Shown one piece after another: positions 7,719 to 16,256 of a stretch of 64,000 bases of DNA. A model generated the notes under the pieces. The model was not told where the DNA came from. It saw nothing but the letters and a program-made list of their open reading frames with translations, and made no database searches. The position numbers and the translations under genes are program-made. This DNA comes from an uncultured Bacteroidota bacterium (GTDB lineage: Bacteria; Bacteroidota; Bacteroidia; Chitinophagales; Saprospiraceae): contig CALMSX010000065.1 in the NCBI GenBank assembly GCA_937872515.1, positions 1 through 64,000 of the forward strand, read 5' to 3'. The first letter of the stretch is position 1; every line of letters begins with the position of its first letter.

Positions 7719-8459
7719 ATGCGAAAGTTTAATTTAATTTTTGGAATACTGGTGGTTGCACTTTTCAGCAGCCAACAAGGGTTTGCCCAAGAGGCAGCAC
7801 AGGCTGCGGCTGCAGCCGGCGAAGGAGGTGCCTTTCAAACATTGAAAAGGTATTTTATCGAAGGAGACTGGATTTGGATGAGTCCGGTTTTGATTGCTTT
7901 CATATTTGGTCTCGCATTTTGTATCGAAAGGATCATTACCTTAAACATTGCCACCGTTAATACCGATAAATTAATAGCTGGTATTGAAGAAAAACTGGCT
8001 CAAGGTGATATGGAAGGAGCAAAGGAAGTTACCAAAGCTACCCCCGGCCCTACAGCAAGCATCCTTTTTGAAGGTTTACGCAATGCTGCAAGTGGTCCAG
8101 ATGCGGTTGAAAAAGCCATTGTTAACTATGGTTCTGTTCAAATGGGACTTTTGGAAAAAGGACTTATCTGGATTTCATTGTTTATTGCCCTTGCACCAAT
8201 GTTGGGTTTCTTGGGAACGGTTGTGGGTATGATTCAGGCCTTTGACAGAATTGAGGCAGCGGGTGACCTTTCACCTTCAGTAGTTGCGGGTGGTATTAAG
8301 GTAGCGCTTTTGACAACAGTATTTGGACTTGTTGTGGCCATGATTCTACAAGTATTTTACAATTACATCGTTTCAAAAATTGATGGCATTACCAATAAAA
8401 TGGAAGATGCATCCATTGGCCTTGTAGAAGTAATGTCAAGGAACAACATTTTTAAATAA
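7719..8459 (+). CDS. MotA/TolQ/ExbB family proton channel subunit
   Basis: 246 residues, the ion-channel half of an ExbB-ExbD motor that feeds proton-motive force to TonB. An N-terminal signal-like segment ending in GFAQ is followed by an Ala/Gly-rich stretch, as in many Bacteroidota ExbB proteins. Three membrane helices follow at about 50-70, 145-168 and 193-216; the conserved channel signature GFLGTVVGMIQAF and LLTTVFGLVVA is intact. First gene of a four-gene operon (8478, 8982, 9563) with gaps of 9-26 bases. Confidence 0.9.
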   Translation: MRKFNLIFGILVVALFSSQQGFAQEAAQAAAAAGEGGAFQTLKRYFIEGDWIWMSPVLIAFIFGLAFCIERIITLNIATVNTDKLIAGIEEKLAQGDMEGAKEVTKATPGPTASILFEGLRNAASGPDAVEKAIVNYGSVQMGLLEKGLIWISLFIALAPMLGFLGTVVGMIQAFDRIEAAGDLSPSVVAGGIKVALLTTVFGLVVAMILQVFYNYIVSKIDGITNKMEDASIGLVEVMSRNNIFK

Positions 8460-8477
8460 TTTATTAAATAATAGATT

Positions 8478-8972
8478 ATGTATAAGTTTTTTGCGAAAAA
8501 CGGCACTACTGTTGCCATGCTCGCAGGTGTACTGGTAACTGTCATATTTCTTGTTTCAGCCATTTTAGGAATGTCTGGTGATGGATATGCAGTAGGCACA
8601 GACCTGGCGGGAATGGGCAAAGAAAAAGTGGCTCAAATGGGGTATTTTGACCTGGGCTTAATACTTACTATTCTACTGCTGGCAATTTCATTAATCCTGC
8701 TTGTCTTTTTTGGGGCTGTGACTTTAGTGAAGTTTCCGAAATCACTGAAATCAACTCTTGTTTTTTCAGGACTATTGCTAGGACTCTTTTTTGCTTTTTA
8801 TTTTACTGCAACCAAAGAAACAGCCGGAAAACTAGGTCATGTGCTTCAAGAATTTAACATCTCAGACAGCGTAAATAGTTTTGTAACAGCTGGTTTATGG
8901 TCAATGATAATTTTGTGCATAGGCGCACTGGTTATCATGGTAGGTATGGAAGTGAGAAACATGTTTAAATAA
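8478..8972 (+). CDS. Four-helix membrane protein of the ExbBD operon, unknown function
   Basis: 164 residues with four predicted membrane helices (about 12-32, 58-80, 90-108 and 137-157) and a conserved-looking short soluble loop after the first. I do not recognise a named family. It sits between exbB and the two exbD genes, nine bases before the first exbD start, so a role as an accessory subunit of the proton-driven motor is a contextual inference only. Confidence 0.75.
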   Translation: MYKFFAKNGTTVAMLAGVLVTVIFLVSAILGMSGDGYAVGTDLAGMGKEKVAQMGYFDLGLILTILLLAISLILLVFFGAVTLVKFPKSLKSTLVFSGLLLGLFFAFYFTATKETAGKLGHVLQEFNISDSVNSFVTAGLWSMIILCIGALVIMVGMEVRNMFK

Positions 8973-8981
8973 TAACCTATC

Positions 8982-9536
8982 ATGTTAAAAAAGAAAAAAA
9001 ACCACAGGATGAGTAATGAGATCAACGCCGGTTCAATGGCGGATATCGCATTCCTCTTGTTGATTTTCTTCCTGGTTACGACACAAATCTCTGAGGATAA
9101 AGGACTTTTGGTGAAATTACCACCTTGGTCAACTGAACCACCCCCAGATTTTAAAGCCAATTCCAGGAACCTGTACTCCGTACTGGTAAATGCCCAAAAC
9201 CAACTTTTGGTGAGGGGCCAACCTATGGACATCGAAAAACTCAGAGAAAACACCAAACTTTTCATATCCAACCCTCGACAGGAAAGCGATAAAGCAACAA
9301 ATCCTGCAGATGCAATTGTATCCTTGAAAAACGACAGGGGCACAAAATATAGCACCTATTTGAGGGTCTATAATGAACTTCAAGCCGCTTACACAGAATT
9401 GCGTAATGAGATGGCATTAAAGAAGTATGGTAAAGATTTTGAGTTCGTTACAGATTCCCAGAAAAAGGAAATTAGGGAACTGATTCCTCTTATCTTGTCT
9501 GAAGCAGAGCCTACGGCTTTTGGTGATGAAAAATAA
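8982..9536 (+). CDS. Biopolymer transport protein ExbD/TolR family (first copy)
   Basis: 184 residues. After a basic cytoplasmic N-terminus (MLKKKKNHRMSNEINAGS), the single membrane helix MADIAFLLLIFFLVTTQI carries the essential Asp (MAD) that takes up the proton in ExbD/TolR proteins. A periplasmic domain of about 145 residues follows. It forms the motor together with ExbB and pairs with the second ExbD-like gene 26 bases downstream. Two different ExbD subunits suggest a heteromeric periplasmic part. Confidence 0.9.
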   Translation: MLKKKKNHRMSNEINAGSMADIAFLLLIFFLVTTQISEDKGLLVKLPPWSTEPPPDFKANSRNLYSVLVNAQNQLLVRGQPMDIEKLRENTKLFISNPRQESDKATNPADAIVSLKNDRGTKYSTYLRVYNELQAAYTELRNEMALKKYGKDFEFVTDSQKKEIRELIPLILSEAEPTAFGDEK

Positions 9537-9562
9537 TTTATTAACTACGACAACTTCAAAAG

Positions 9563-10036
9563 ATGTCTAAATTTAAAGAAAGCGCAGCTTCAAAAGGGGC
9601 ACCAGCCTTAAATACGGCTTCACTTCCGGATATTGTGTTCATGCTTTTGTTTTTCTTCATGGTTGTAACCAAGTTAAGAGATACAGAACTAAAGGTGAAT
9701 GTGAGAACACCAGAAGCATCACAGTTGACTAAATTGGAAAATAAGTCACTTGTAAACTTTATTTATGTAGGACGTCCAACCGTCAAATACATGCAGGTTT
9801 ATGGTACTAAGCCAAGAATTCAGCTGGGTGATAAATTTGCAAACATGGAAGATATTCCTCTTTTCCTTGAAAAACATAAACTGCAGATTCCGGAAAAACA
9901 GCAAACCCAAATTACATCCTCTCTTAGAATTGATGGTGATGTAACCATGGGTATAGTTGGAGATATTAAGACTGCTTTGAGGAAGGCCAATCAGTTGAAA
10001 ATTAACTATTCAGCTAAGCCCCTTCAAAAGAAATAA
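9563..10036 (+). CDS. Biopolymer transport protein ExbD/TolR family (second copy)
   Basis: 157 residues with the same layout as the first copy: short cytoplasmic segment, membrane helix LPDIVFMLLFFFMVVT with the proton-carrying Asp (LPD), and a periplasmic domain. Sequence outside the helix is quite different from the first ExbD, so the two are old paralogues rather than a recent duplication. Last gene of the operon; a clear terminator follows. Confidence 0.9.
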   Translation: MSKFKESAASKGAPALNTASLPDIVFMLLFFFMVVTKLRDTELKVNVRTPEASQLTKLENKSLVNFIYVGRPTVKYMQVYGTKPRIQLGDKFANMEDIPLFLEKHKLQIPEKQQTQITSSLRIDGDVTMGIVGDIKTALRKANQLKINYSAKPLQKK

Positions 10037-10060
10037 TTTCAGTAGTAATTTAAAATGTAC

Positions 10061-10098
10061 AAAGGGTGCTGTTTTCACAAACGGCACCCTTTTGTTTT
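10061..10098 (+). terminator. Rho-independent terminator of the ExbBD operon
   Basis: AAAGGGTGC (10061-10069) pairs with GCACCCTTT (10084-10092), followed by TGTTTTTT. Confidence 0.85.
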
Positions 10099-10124
10099 TT
10101 ATACTTCCTCTGAGTGAATACCGT

Positions 10125-10132
10125 TATATTTG
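10125..10132 (+). promoter_or_regulatory. -7 box of ruvB
   Basis: TATATTTG, 13 bases before the ATG at 10146; a very short leader is implied. No good -33 TTG at the usual spacing. Confidence 0.45.
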
Positions 10133-10145
10133 TATCAAATAAAGC

Positions 10146-11180
10146 ATGAACCCAAATCTAGATCCATCACAAGCAGGTTTTACTCCGGATGACAAACAGA
10201 TGGAGAAGGCTCTTCGTCCGAAAATGTTGGATGACTTTTCCGGCCAACCCAAGATTGTCGAAAACCTTAGTGTCTTCATTCAAGCTGCCAAACTGCGGGA
10301 AGAGGCGCTTGATCACGTGCTCTTACACGGTCCTCCCGGCCTGGGAAAAACTACTCTTTCCCATATCATTGCCAACGAGCTGGGAGCCAATTTGAAAATG
10401 ACCTCCGGCCCGGTTTTGGAGAAACCAGGAGACCTCGCTGGCCTGCTAACCAACCTGGACACAGGTGATGTACTGTTTATTGATGAAATCCACCGCCTCA
10501 ACACCGTTGTGGAAGAATACCTCTACTCTGCAATGGAAGACTATCGAATTGATATTATGATCGATTCAGGGCCCAATGCCAGAAGCATTCAAATAGGTCT
10601 CAATCCGTTTACGCTGATTGGAGCTACTACCAGAATGGGCTTACTGACCTCACCCATGAGGGCTAGATTTGGCATCAACTGTCTCTTGGATTATTACGAC
10701 TATCCAACCTTAAAGAAAATCCTGTTTAGAAGCGCCGACATTCTTGGTATCACCATCGATGAAGAAGGTGCCAGCGAAATAGCCAGAAGAAGCAGAGGCA
10801 CGCCCAGGATTGCCAATGCCTTGCTGAGAAGAATCCGCGATTTTGCCCAAATCAAAGGCACAGGAGTAATTGACCAGGAAATTGCCCAGTTTGGTCTCAA
10901 AGCCCTGAATGTGGATGAAGGTGGACTCGATGAGATGGATAATCGCATCCTCCAGACGATCGTAGTCAAATTCAAAGGGGGACCTGTAGGCATTACAACG
11001 ATAGCAACTGCCGTAGGCGAAGAGCCAGGTACCATAGAAGAGGTACACGAACCTTTTTTGATCATGGAAGGTTACCTTCAACGCACGCCCAGAGGCAGGG
11101 AAGCTACAGACAAAGCCTATAAACACCTGGGAGTGTCCCGGTATTCACAAAATGTGCAATTTGATTTGTTCGATTCGTAA
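10146..11180 (+). CDS. ruvB: Holliday junction branch migration ATPase RuvB
   Basis: 344 residues, the normal length for RuvB, the hexameric motor that drives branch migration with RuvA. Walker [14 protein letters not shown], Walker [10 protein letters not shown], sensor [18 protein letters not shown] and the C-terminal winged helix ([20 protein letters not shown]) are all present. Monocistronic by spacing: terminator upstream, opposite-strand gene downstream. The related resolvase-like ruvX lies 5 kb to the left; ruvA and ruvC are not in the window. Confidence 0.97.
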   Translation: MNPNLDPSQAGFTPDDKQMEKALRPKMLDDFSGQPKIVENLSVFIQAAKLREEALDHVLLHGPPGLGKTTLSHIIANELGANLKMTSGPVLEKPGDLAGLLTNLDTGDVLFIDEIHRLNTVVEEYLYSAMEDYRIDIMIDSGPNARSIQIGLNPFTLIGATTRMGLLTSPMRARFGINCLLDYYDYPTLKKILFRSADILGITIDEEGASEIARRSRGTPRIANALLRRIRDFAQIKGTGVIDQEIAQFGLKALNVDEGGLDEMDNRILQTIVVKFKGGPVGITTIATAVGEEPGTIEEVHEPFLIMEGYLQRTPRGREATDKAYKHLGVSRYSQNVQFDLFDS

Positions 11181-11228
11181 TTGAACCGATAACCAATCTT
11201 CGTTTCCTTGATTTATCCGGGCAACAGC

Positions 11229-11543
11229 TTAGGCCATTGCAGTAGGTGTAAAATTAATTGGTGGGTAAGGCTGGTCCTGTTGGTGCTCAATATTTCCAAA
11301 CTGTGCCTCGTACTTTTTGACGTTTTCAGCCAAAGCGTGAAGTAATCTTTTGGCATGCTGAGGGGTTAGGATGATCCTTGATTTTACCTTGGCTTTCGGT
11401 ACATTAGGTACCATTCTGATAAAATCAACCACAAATTCAGATTGATTGTGTGAAATGATTGCCAGATTGGAGTAAGTGCCTTCTGCAACATCTTCTGACA
11501 ATTCTATATTAAGCTGGTTGGAATTCTGATTTTCCTGAGACAT
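11229..11543 (-). CDS. DUF3467 family protein
   Basis: 104 residues, soluble. Matches the DUF3467 pattern: ELSEDVAEGTYSNLAIISHN, FVVDFIRMVP, and RIILTPQHAKRLLHALAENVKKYE. The family is widespread in Bacteroidota and has no assigned function. It has its own -7 box (11559-11566) and no operon partner. Confidence 0.85.
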   Translation of the reverse strand: MSQENQNSNQLNIELSEDVAEGTYSNLAIISHNQSEFVVDFIRMVPNVPKAKVKSRIILTPQHAKRLLHALAENVKKYEAQFGNIEHQQDQPYPPINFTPTAMA

Positions 11544-11558
11544 GATTTCTATTTAGTG

Positions 11559-11566
11559 CAAAGATA
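11559..11566 (-). promoter_or_regulatory. -7 box of the DUF3467 gene
   Basis: TATCTTTG on the minus strand, 15 bases before the start codon at 11543. Confidence 0.45.
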
Positions 11567-11764
11567 AATAATAACCCTGTTACGGGCATTTTGGTTCCCG
11601 TATTTATATTTCTGTTAACCTTTACTCATATTTAAAATATTTGTATATACAGATTTTTATTATATATCTTATACATCATCATTAACTTATATTTGTTTAT
11701 CAATCTTCTGAAAAGCAGCTGTTTTATATATTTAAATTTTATTTAAAATATTATTCACCAAACC

Positions 11765-11795
11765 TTGTTTTTATTCTGCTTACCTATTAATTTTG
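11765..11795 (+). promoter_or_regulatory. Promoter of the 11833 membrane protein gene
   Basis: TTG at 11765-11767, 20-base spacer, TAATTTTG at 11788-11795: one of the best matches to the Bacteroidota consensus in the window. It closes a divergent, very AT-rich intergenic stretch (11567-11832) in which I see no gene. Confidence 0.55.
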
Positions 11796-11832
11796 TGAGA
11801 CCGATTAACATTTTATCCCAAATTTCGATTAT

Positions 11833-12282
11833 ATGGATGTAAAAATCTACACACAAAACCAGTCTATTTTTACCAGTTCCCATTCTTTTATATTCAAATA
11901 TTTTGAATACATCCTGCTGTTTCTGGTGGCAGCTACGGGACTGTTGTGCTCCGCTTTTGCATTGTCAAACAATGCAGGGTTGCCGGGTAATGATCATTAC
12001 AGGCAAATTGTAGGGTATGAGGCTAAAAAATCTGATTTTGACAAGTTTGTCAAAATTTCAGGTGATAAAAAAATTGGCAGCGAGCTCAGTTTTGAAATCA
12101 ACCTCAACCTGAAAGAAAAAAGGTACGTTATGGAAATGGGCGATGGAAGAAGAATGATCCTCACCTCACCCAATTTTACCTATAACTACCCAACAAAAGG
12201 CGAATACCTGCTGGAATTAAAAGAAATCCAGCGTGGGTTGATTGTACTGATAGGTGAAAAAAAGCTGAAGATCAAAGATTAA
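11833..12282 (+). CDS. Membrane-anchored small protein with PKD-like domain
   Basis: 149 residues. One membrane helix at about 26-46 (YILLFLVAATGLLCSAFAL), then an extracytoplasmic part. The stretch YVMEMGDGRRMILTSPNFTY followed by YPTKGEYLLELKE is the hallmark of a PKD-like beta-sandwich (GDG, then F.Y..PG.Y), so I infer one such domain at about 75-145. Function unknown. It has its own promoter and lies 118 bases before an ABC exporter gene; a functional link is not shown. Confidence 0.7.
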   Translation: MDVKIYTQNQSIFTSSHSFIFKYFEYILLFLVAATGLLCSAFALSNNAGLPGNDHYRQIVGYEAKKSDFDKFVKISGDKKIGSELSFEINLNLKEKRYVMEMGDGRRMILTSPNFTYNYPTKGEYLLELKEIQRGLIVLIGEKKLKIKD

Positions 12283-12372
12283 ATTGGATTGAAGTTGTTT
12301 TTTTTACAACGATCTGGCCATTTGCCCACTCGTTGAGAAGAGAAACTTTAAACCACAAACAAGAAATGGGGT

Positions 12373-12380
12373 TATATTTG
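12373..12380 (+). promoter_or_regulatory. -7 box of the ABC exporter gene
   Basis: TATATTTG, 20 bases before the TTG start at 12401. Confidence 0.45.
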
Positions 12381-12400
12381 TCATATAATCCCTTTTTTAT

Positions 12401-14182
12401 TTGAAAGAGCTTCAATATTTAAACAAGTTTTTTATCCGGTACAAGTGGAGACTTTTATTGGGCATCCTCTTTGTAACCGCATCCAACTACTTTGGCATCC
12501 TTATACCTCAAAAAATAAGAGACGCCCTGGATTTTGTCCATGGTAAGGTATTTGAAATCAAAAATGAAGGCCTTCAGGCCAATGATGACCAGCTTCAAAA
12601 AACACTTCTCATTTTTGGACTTACGGTCATTTCCTTTATGATCATCAAGGGAATTTTTATGTTCCTGATGCGCCAGACCATCATCGTTACTTCCAGATTG
12701 ATCGAATACGATATGCGAAAAGAGGTCTATGATCACCTCCAGACCCTGGATACTGCTTATTACAAGATGAGTAAAACGGGTGACCTTATGGCACGGATTT
12801 CAGAAGATGTATCAAAGGTTAGGAACTACCTTGGCCCCGGCATCCTATACGGCATCAACCTGATTTCACTTTTTGCAATGACCATTTATGCCATGTTTTC
12901 AGTCAATGCACAGCTGGCCATCTATACCTTGATACCCTTGCCCATCTTATCACTTTCGATCTATTATGTCAGCTCACTGATCAATGAAAAAAGTACTGTA
13001 ATTCAACAACAGCTATCAAAACTCACTTCCATCTCTCAGGAAGTATTTTCAGGCATTAGGGTAGTCAAAAGTTACGGGAAAGAAGACCAGTTCAATGAAT
13101 ATTTTGCTTCAGAAAGTGAAGACTTCAAAGCCAAGTCAATGAACCTGGCCAAAATAAATGCCTACTTTTTCCCGCTTATGATCCTGCTCATCAATCTGAG
13201 TACCTTGATTGTTTTACTCGTTGGTGGCTATCAGGTAGGCAAAGGTGGCGTTACGGCGGGAAATATAGCAGAGTTTATCATCTATGTCAATATGCTCACC
13301 TGGCCTGTGACAAGCATTGGTTGGATCGCCTCCATCATCCAGGAAGCTGAGGCTTCTCAAGCCAGGATTAACCAACTTTTGGCAGTAAAACCAGAACTGC
13401 CGACAGGAAACATCAACCTTAAAAACTGCGTTGGTGACATTCGCTTTGACAATGTTTCTTTTACCTATCCTGATACAGGCATTCAGGCGCTTAAAAATAT
13501 CAACCTGCATATCAAATCAGGCGAACGAGTGGCCATTGTTGGTAAAACAGCATCTGGCAAAAGTACCCTGGCTGAGCTTTTGTTAGGAATGTACCTGCCG
13601 GTATCTGGCCATATTTCAATCGATGGTAACGATCTGAGAGACATCAATAAAACGGATTTGCGCAATTTTATAGGGTACGTACCTCAGGATGTTTTTCTTT
13701 TTTCGGATACAGTGACCCACAACATCACCTTTGGTAACCCGGCTAAAAATCACGAAGAGGCTGCCCTTTTTGCAGAACATGCCTCTGTAAAAGAGGATAT
13801 TCTCAGGTTGCCTCAACAATTTGATACCATCGTAGGAGAGAGAGGAGTCACCTTATCAGGGGGACAAAAGCAAAGGATCTCGATAGCAAGGGCATTGATC
13901 AAAGGCCCTGAAATCGTTATTCTCGACGATAGTTTAAGTGCGGTTGACACTGAAACAGAACAAAGGATCCTCAATTACTTAAACACAGCACTGGCAGGTA
14001 AAACAGCCATCATAATTACCCACCGACTTTCGAGCCTGATTGATTTTGATCGAATTTATTTTCTGGATCATGGCCAGATCATCGAACAGGGCAGCCATGA
14101 GGAGTTGATGGCCATGAACGGCGCCTACACCGAATTGTATCAAAAGTCGCAACACAACAACGAAAACATACCGGCTGCTTAA
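12401..14182 (+). CDS. ABC exporter, fused membrane and ATPase domains (MsbA/MDR type)
   Basis: 593 residues, a half-transporter that works as a homodimer or with a partner. Six-helix exporter domain at about 15-310, nucleotide-binding domain at about 345-585 with Walker A VGKTASGKST, signature LSGGQKQRISIARAL, Walker B EIVILDDSLSAVD and switch ITHRL. The start is TTG at 12401; no in-frame ATG lies between the promoter box and the first helix. Substrate (lipid, peptide or drug) cannot be told from sequence. A PUR-type gene with its own promoter follows. Confidence 0.92.
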   Translation: MKELQYLNKFFIRYKWRLLLGILFVTASNYFGILIPQKIRDALDFVHGKVFEIKNEGLQANDDQLQKTLLIFGLTVISFMIIKGIFMFLMRQTIIVTSRLIEYDMRKEVYDHLQTLDTAYYKMSKTGDLMARISEDVSKVRNYLGPGILYGINLISLFAMTIYAMFSVNAQLAIYTLIPLPILSLSIYYVSSLINEKSTVIQQQLSKLTSISQEVFSGIRVVKSYGKEDQFNEYFASESEDFKAKSMNLAKINAYFFPLMILLINLSTLIVLLVGGYQVGKGGVTAGNIAEFIIYVNMLTWPVTSIGWIASIIQEAEASQARINQLLAVKPELPTGNINLKNCVGDIRFDNVSFTYPDTGIQALKNINLHIKSGERVAIVGKTASGKSTLAELLLGMYLPVSGHISIDGNDLRDINKTDLRNFIGYVPQDVFLFSDTVTHNITFGNPAKNHEEAALFAEHASVKEDILRLPQQFDTIVGERGVTLSGGQKQRISIARALIKGPEIVILDDSLSAVDTETEQRILNYLNTALAGKTAIIITHRLSSLIDFDRIYFLDHGQIIEQGSHEELMAMNGAYTELYQKSQHNNENIPAA

Positions 14183-14214
14183 TCAACTTATACTGGGCGG
14201 AAGCAGCCCTTTCT

Positions 14215-14244
14215 TTGTTGTTCACAATCAATTTTATACCTTTG
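14215..14244 (+). promoter_or_regulatory. Promoter of the PUR-family gene
   Basis: TTG 14215-14217, 19-base spacer, TACCTTTG 14237-14244; good fit to the Bacteroidota consensus. Confidence 0.55.
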
Positions 14245-14293
14245 TTGGTACCCATTCCCAATTCCGGCTTAATAACAACGGAAAACCAACAAT

Positions 14294-14623
14294 ATGTCAT
14301 TTAAAAACAATACCGAAAGTGTACTTACTTACAAGGTAGAAGGTGGTAAAAAAAGAACATATTACCTCGATGTAAAACAAAGCAGGACTACTGACCACTA
14401 TCTGGTGCTAACAGAATGTGTTAAAAAATTGGATGGGACAACCGAAAGGCACAAAATTTTTATTTACAAAGAAGACTTAAATAAGTTTTTGAAAGCCCTT
14501 CAGCAAGCCGGCGATGGCATGAAAAATTTAATGCCGGATTTTGATTTCAATGGTTATGATAAACAGTACAGGGAATATAAACCTTCAGATTCAACAGGTG
14601 AAGAAACTGAAATGAGCTGGTAA
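14294..14623 (+). CDS. PUR family DNA/RNA-binding protein (DUF3276)
   Basis: 109 residues, one PUR repeat pair as in the bacterial DUF3276/PUR-alpha-like family, whose characterised Borrelia member binds single-stranded nucleic acid. Motifs: GGKKRTYYLDVKQSRTTDHY, LVLTECVKK, ERHKIFIYKEDLNKFLKALQ. The acidic, disordered-looking C-terminal tail ends in EETEMSW. Own promoter; convergent with the MbnP-like gene, with four bases between the stops. Confidence 0.88.
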   Translation: MSFKNNTESVLTYKVEGGKKRTYYLDVKQSRTTDHYLVLTECVKKLDGTTERHKIFIYKEDLNKFLKALQQAGDGMKNLMPDFDFNGYDKQYREYKPSDSTGEETEMSW

Positions 14624-14627
14624 CCCA

Positions 14628-15431
14628 CTATTGTTTAAAAGCAGCTTCTACATTATTACGAAGGGCTTCTCCTATAGCCGTGGGATCAGCGCTGGCAAAA
14701 GGTACCTGGTCAAACAAATGGTGGTATTGAATTCGAATGATAAATTTGATGTCCTTGCCCGGGATAAGTGTTGGTTGGGGGTTAAGGGCAATGCTATAAC
14801 GCCACTCTCCTTCGAAGGATACATCCAGGGTGTCTTTTAATAAGGGTCCTGCCACTATTTTAGCCTTATAGGCAAGGTATTTATTGTCTTTAGTCCGCAT
14901 GCCAGCTGCGGGTGTAAAATCACTTGTGTTGGCTAATGCCAGGGTGTCCAAGCCGTTGTACTTTGTATCAGGTCCAATACCGTATTCAAAGCTGGAGACC
15001 CCTCCTTCTTTTCTAAGTGTATTGATTACCACTTCTGCCAATGTGCCGGATATTAATTTAAAATCGTTGGCCACTTCTGCTTCTTTTCCATCCAGCCAGG
15101 TATAAGATGTCAATTGCTCAAAAGGAATGGGCAAGCCCTTTTCATCAACCATGCCTATGCCAGCCAGAAAAAACTTTTGTTGGAGAATGATAAATGACTG
15201 ACCTTGTAAGTTGGTAAAAGTGTCGTTAAGAATAAAATTCTGGTCATTCCATTGGTTAACCAGGCTTACCCTTAATGAGGGAAAAGTACAGCAACCCTCA
15301 CAATCCTTATCAGCAGCCGGATTATAGTTGGCAGCCAATAAATCAAGGCAGCCATCCTGTTCTTCATAGCAGGAAGAGAGGGATACAATCGACGCTATTG
15401 CCAACCAGCCACAGAGTATTTTTGACACCAC
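14628..15431 (-). CDS. MbnP-like lipoprotein
   Basis: 267 residues. Lipoprotein signal with lipobox LSSC (Cys at about 21), then a short Cys-rich segment CLDLLAANYNPAADKDCEGC. The beta-rich domain resembles the MbnP family (QSFIILQQKFFLAGIGMVDE; late motif EGEWRYSIALNPQP). MbnP proteins are envelope proteins linked to copper and to a di-haem partner MbnH; no MbnH is seen nearby. The start is GTG at 15431, directly abutting the stop of the exonuclease gene, so translation is probably coupled. Last gene of the four-gene minus-strand operon. Family assignment is moderate. Confidence 0.7.
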   Translation of the reverse strand: MVSKILCGWLAIASIVSLSSCYEEQDGCLDLLAANYNPAADKDCEGCCTFPSLRVSLVNQWNDQNFILNDTFTNLQGQSFIILQQKFFLAGIGMVDEKGLPIPFEQLTSYTWLDGKEAEVANDFKLISGTLAEVVINTLRKEGGVSSFEYGIGPDTKYNGLDTLALANTSDFTPAAGMRTKDNKYLAYKAKIVAGPLLKDTLDVSFEGEWRYSIALNPQPTLIPGKDIKFIIRIQYHHLFDQVPFASADPTAIGEALRNNVEAAFKQ

Positions 15432-16256
15432 TTAGGTTTGTGATTTTAATTTCTTTTCATAATCCGAAACGAGGTCTTTGACAATTTGTTTTACCTGGGC
15501 TGAAAATTCTTTTTCCAAAATCCAATGGTAATATTGTTTGTCTTCATACAAAGTTTTTGCTGCGGGTCTTCCAATGTACTTTCCAAAATTGAAAACAATT
15601 TCCCCATTGGGGTCAAAACGCAGCCTCTGGGTAACATCCAGGGTGCCATGGTCTGCCAGGAAGCCGGCAATTTGAGCTACATCAGCACTTATAGGCGCCG
15701 GGGTCACCTTGCCATCACCATCAATGTGATCAATGCCTTCATACTTTTGGATTTGTCCTTTCAATACGTCCGCCGTCGCCCTCACATCCGATAAGGCATC
15801 ATGGGCATCCTGCAATTCTTTGTTACAGTACAGGGCGTATGCAGCCTTGAGTGTACGGGGTTCCATCTTGTAAAAGATCTTTTGTACATCAATCAGATTT
15901 CTTTTATCAATGCGGAAATCTATTCCTATCCTGGCAAATTCTTCCATCAACATAGGTACATCAAAGCGGTCTGAGTTATATCCGGCCAGGTCTGAATCCC
16001 CAATGAATTGAAATATCTGGGGGCCTACCTGTGCAAAGGAGGGCTTATTGCGCAACATATCAGGGGTGATGCCATGAACCGCCATTGCCTCTTCTGAAAT
16101 GGGAATGCCCGGATTGATGAGCATTTCGAGTTCCACGGGCTCTCCACCGTCTTTGGGATATTTGATCAGCGCTATTTGAACTATTCGATCCCTGATTACA
16201 TTTAAACCTGTTGATTCGATATCAAAAAAAATCAGGTCCTTCTTAAGTTGAAACAT
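15432..16256 (-). CDS. DnaQ-like (DEDDh) 3'-5' exonuclease
   Basis: 274 residues. The exonuclease core of the DNA polymerase III epsilon / exonuclease X type occupies about 5-175: FFDIESTGL (D and E), YNSDRFDVPML (D) and DAHDALSDVRAT (H and D). C-terminal extension FNFGKYIGRPAAKTL resembles the extra domain seen in exonuclease X-type proteins. A free-standing repair or RNA-processing nuclease is more likely than the replicative proofreading subunit. Its start overlaps the apbE stop by one base. Confidence 0.88.
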   Translation of the reverse strand: MFQLKKDLIFFDIESTGLNVIRDRIVQIALIKYPKDGGEPVELEMLINPGIPISEEAMAVHGITPDMLRNKPSFAQVGPQIFQFIGDSDLAGYNSDRFDVPMLMEEFARIGIDFRIDKRNLIDVQKIFYKMEPRTLKAAYALYCNKELQDAHDALSDVRATADVLKGQIQKYEGIDHIDGDGKVTPAPISADVAQIAGFLADHGTLDVTQRLRFDPNGEIVFNFGKYIGRPAAKTLYEDKQYYHWILEKEFSAQVKQIVKDLVSDYEKKLKSQT

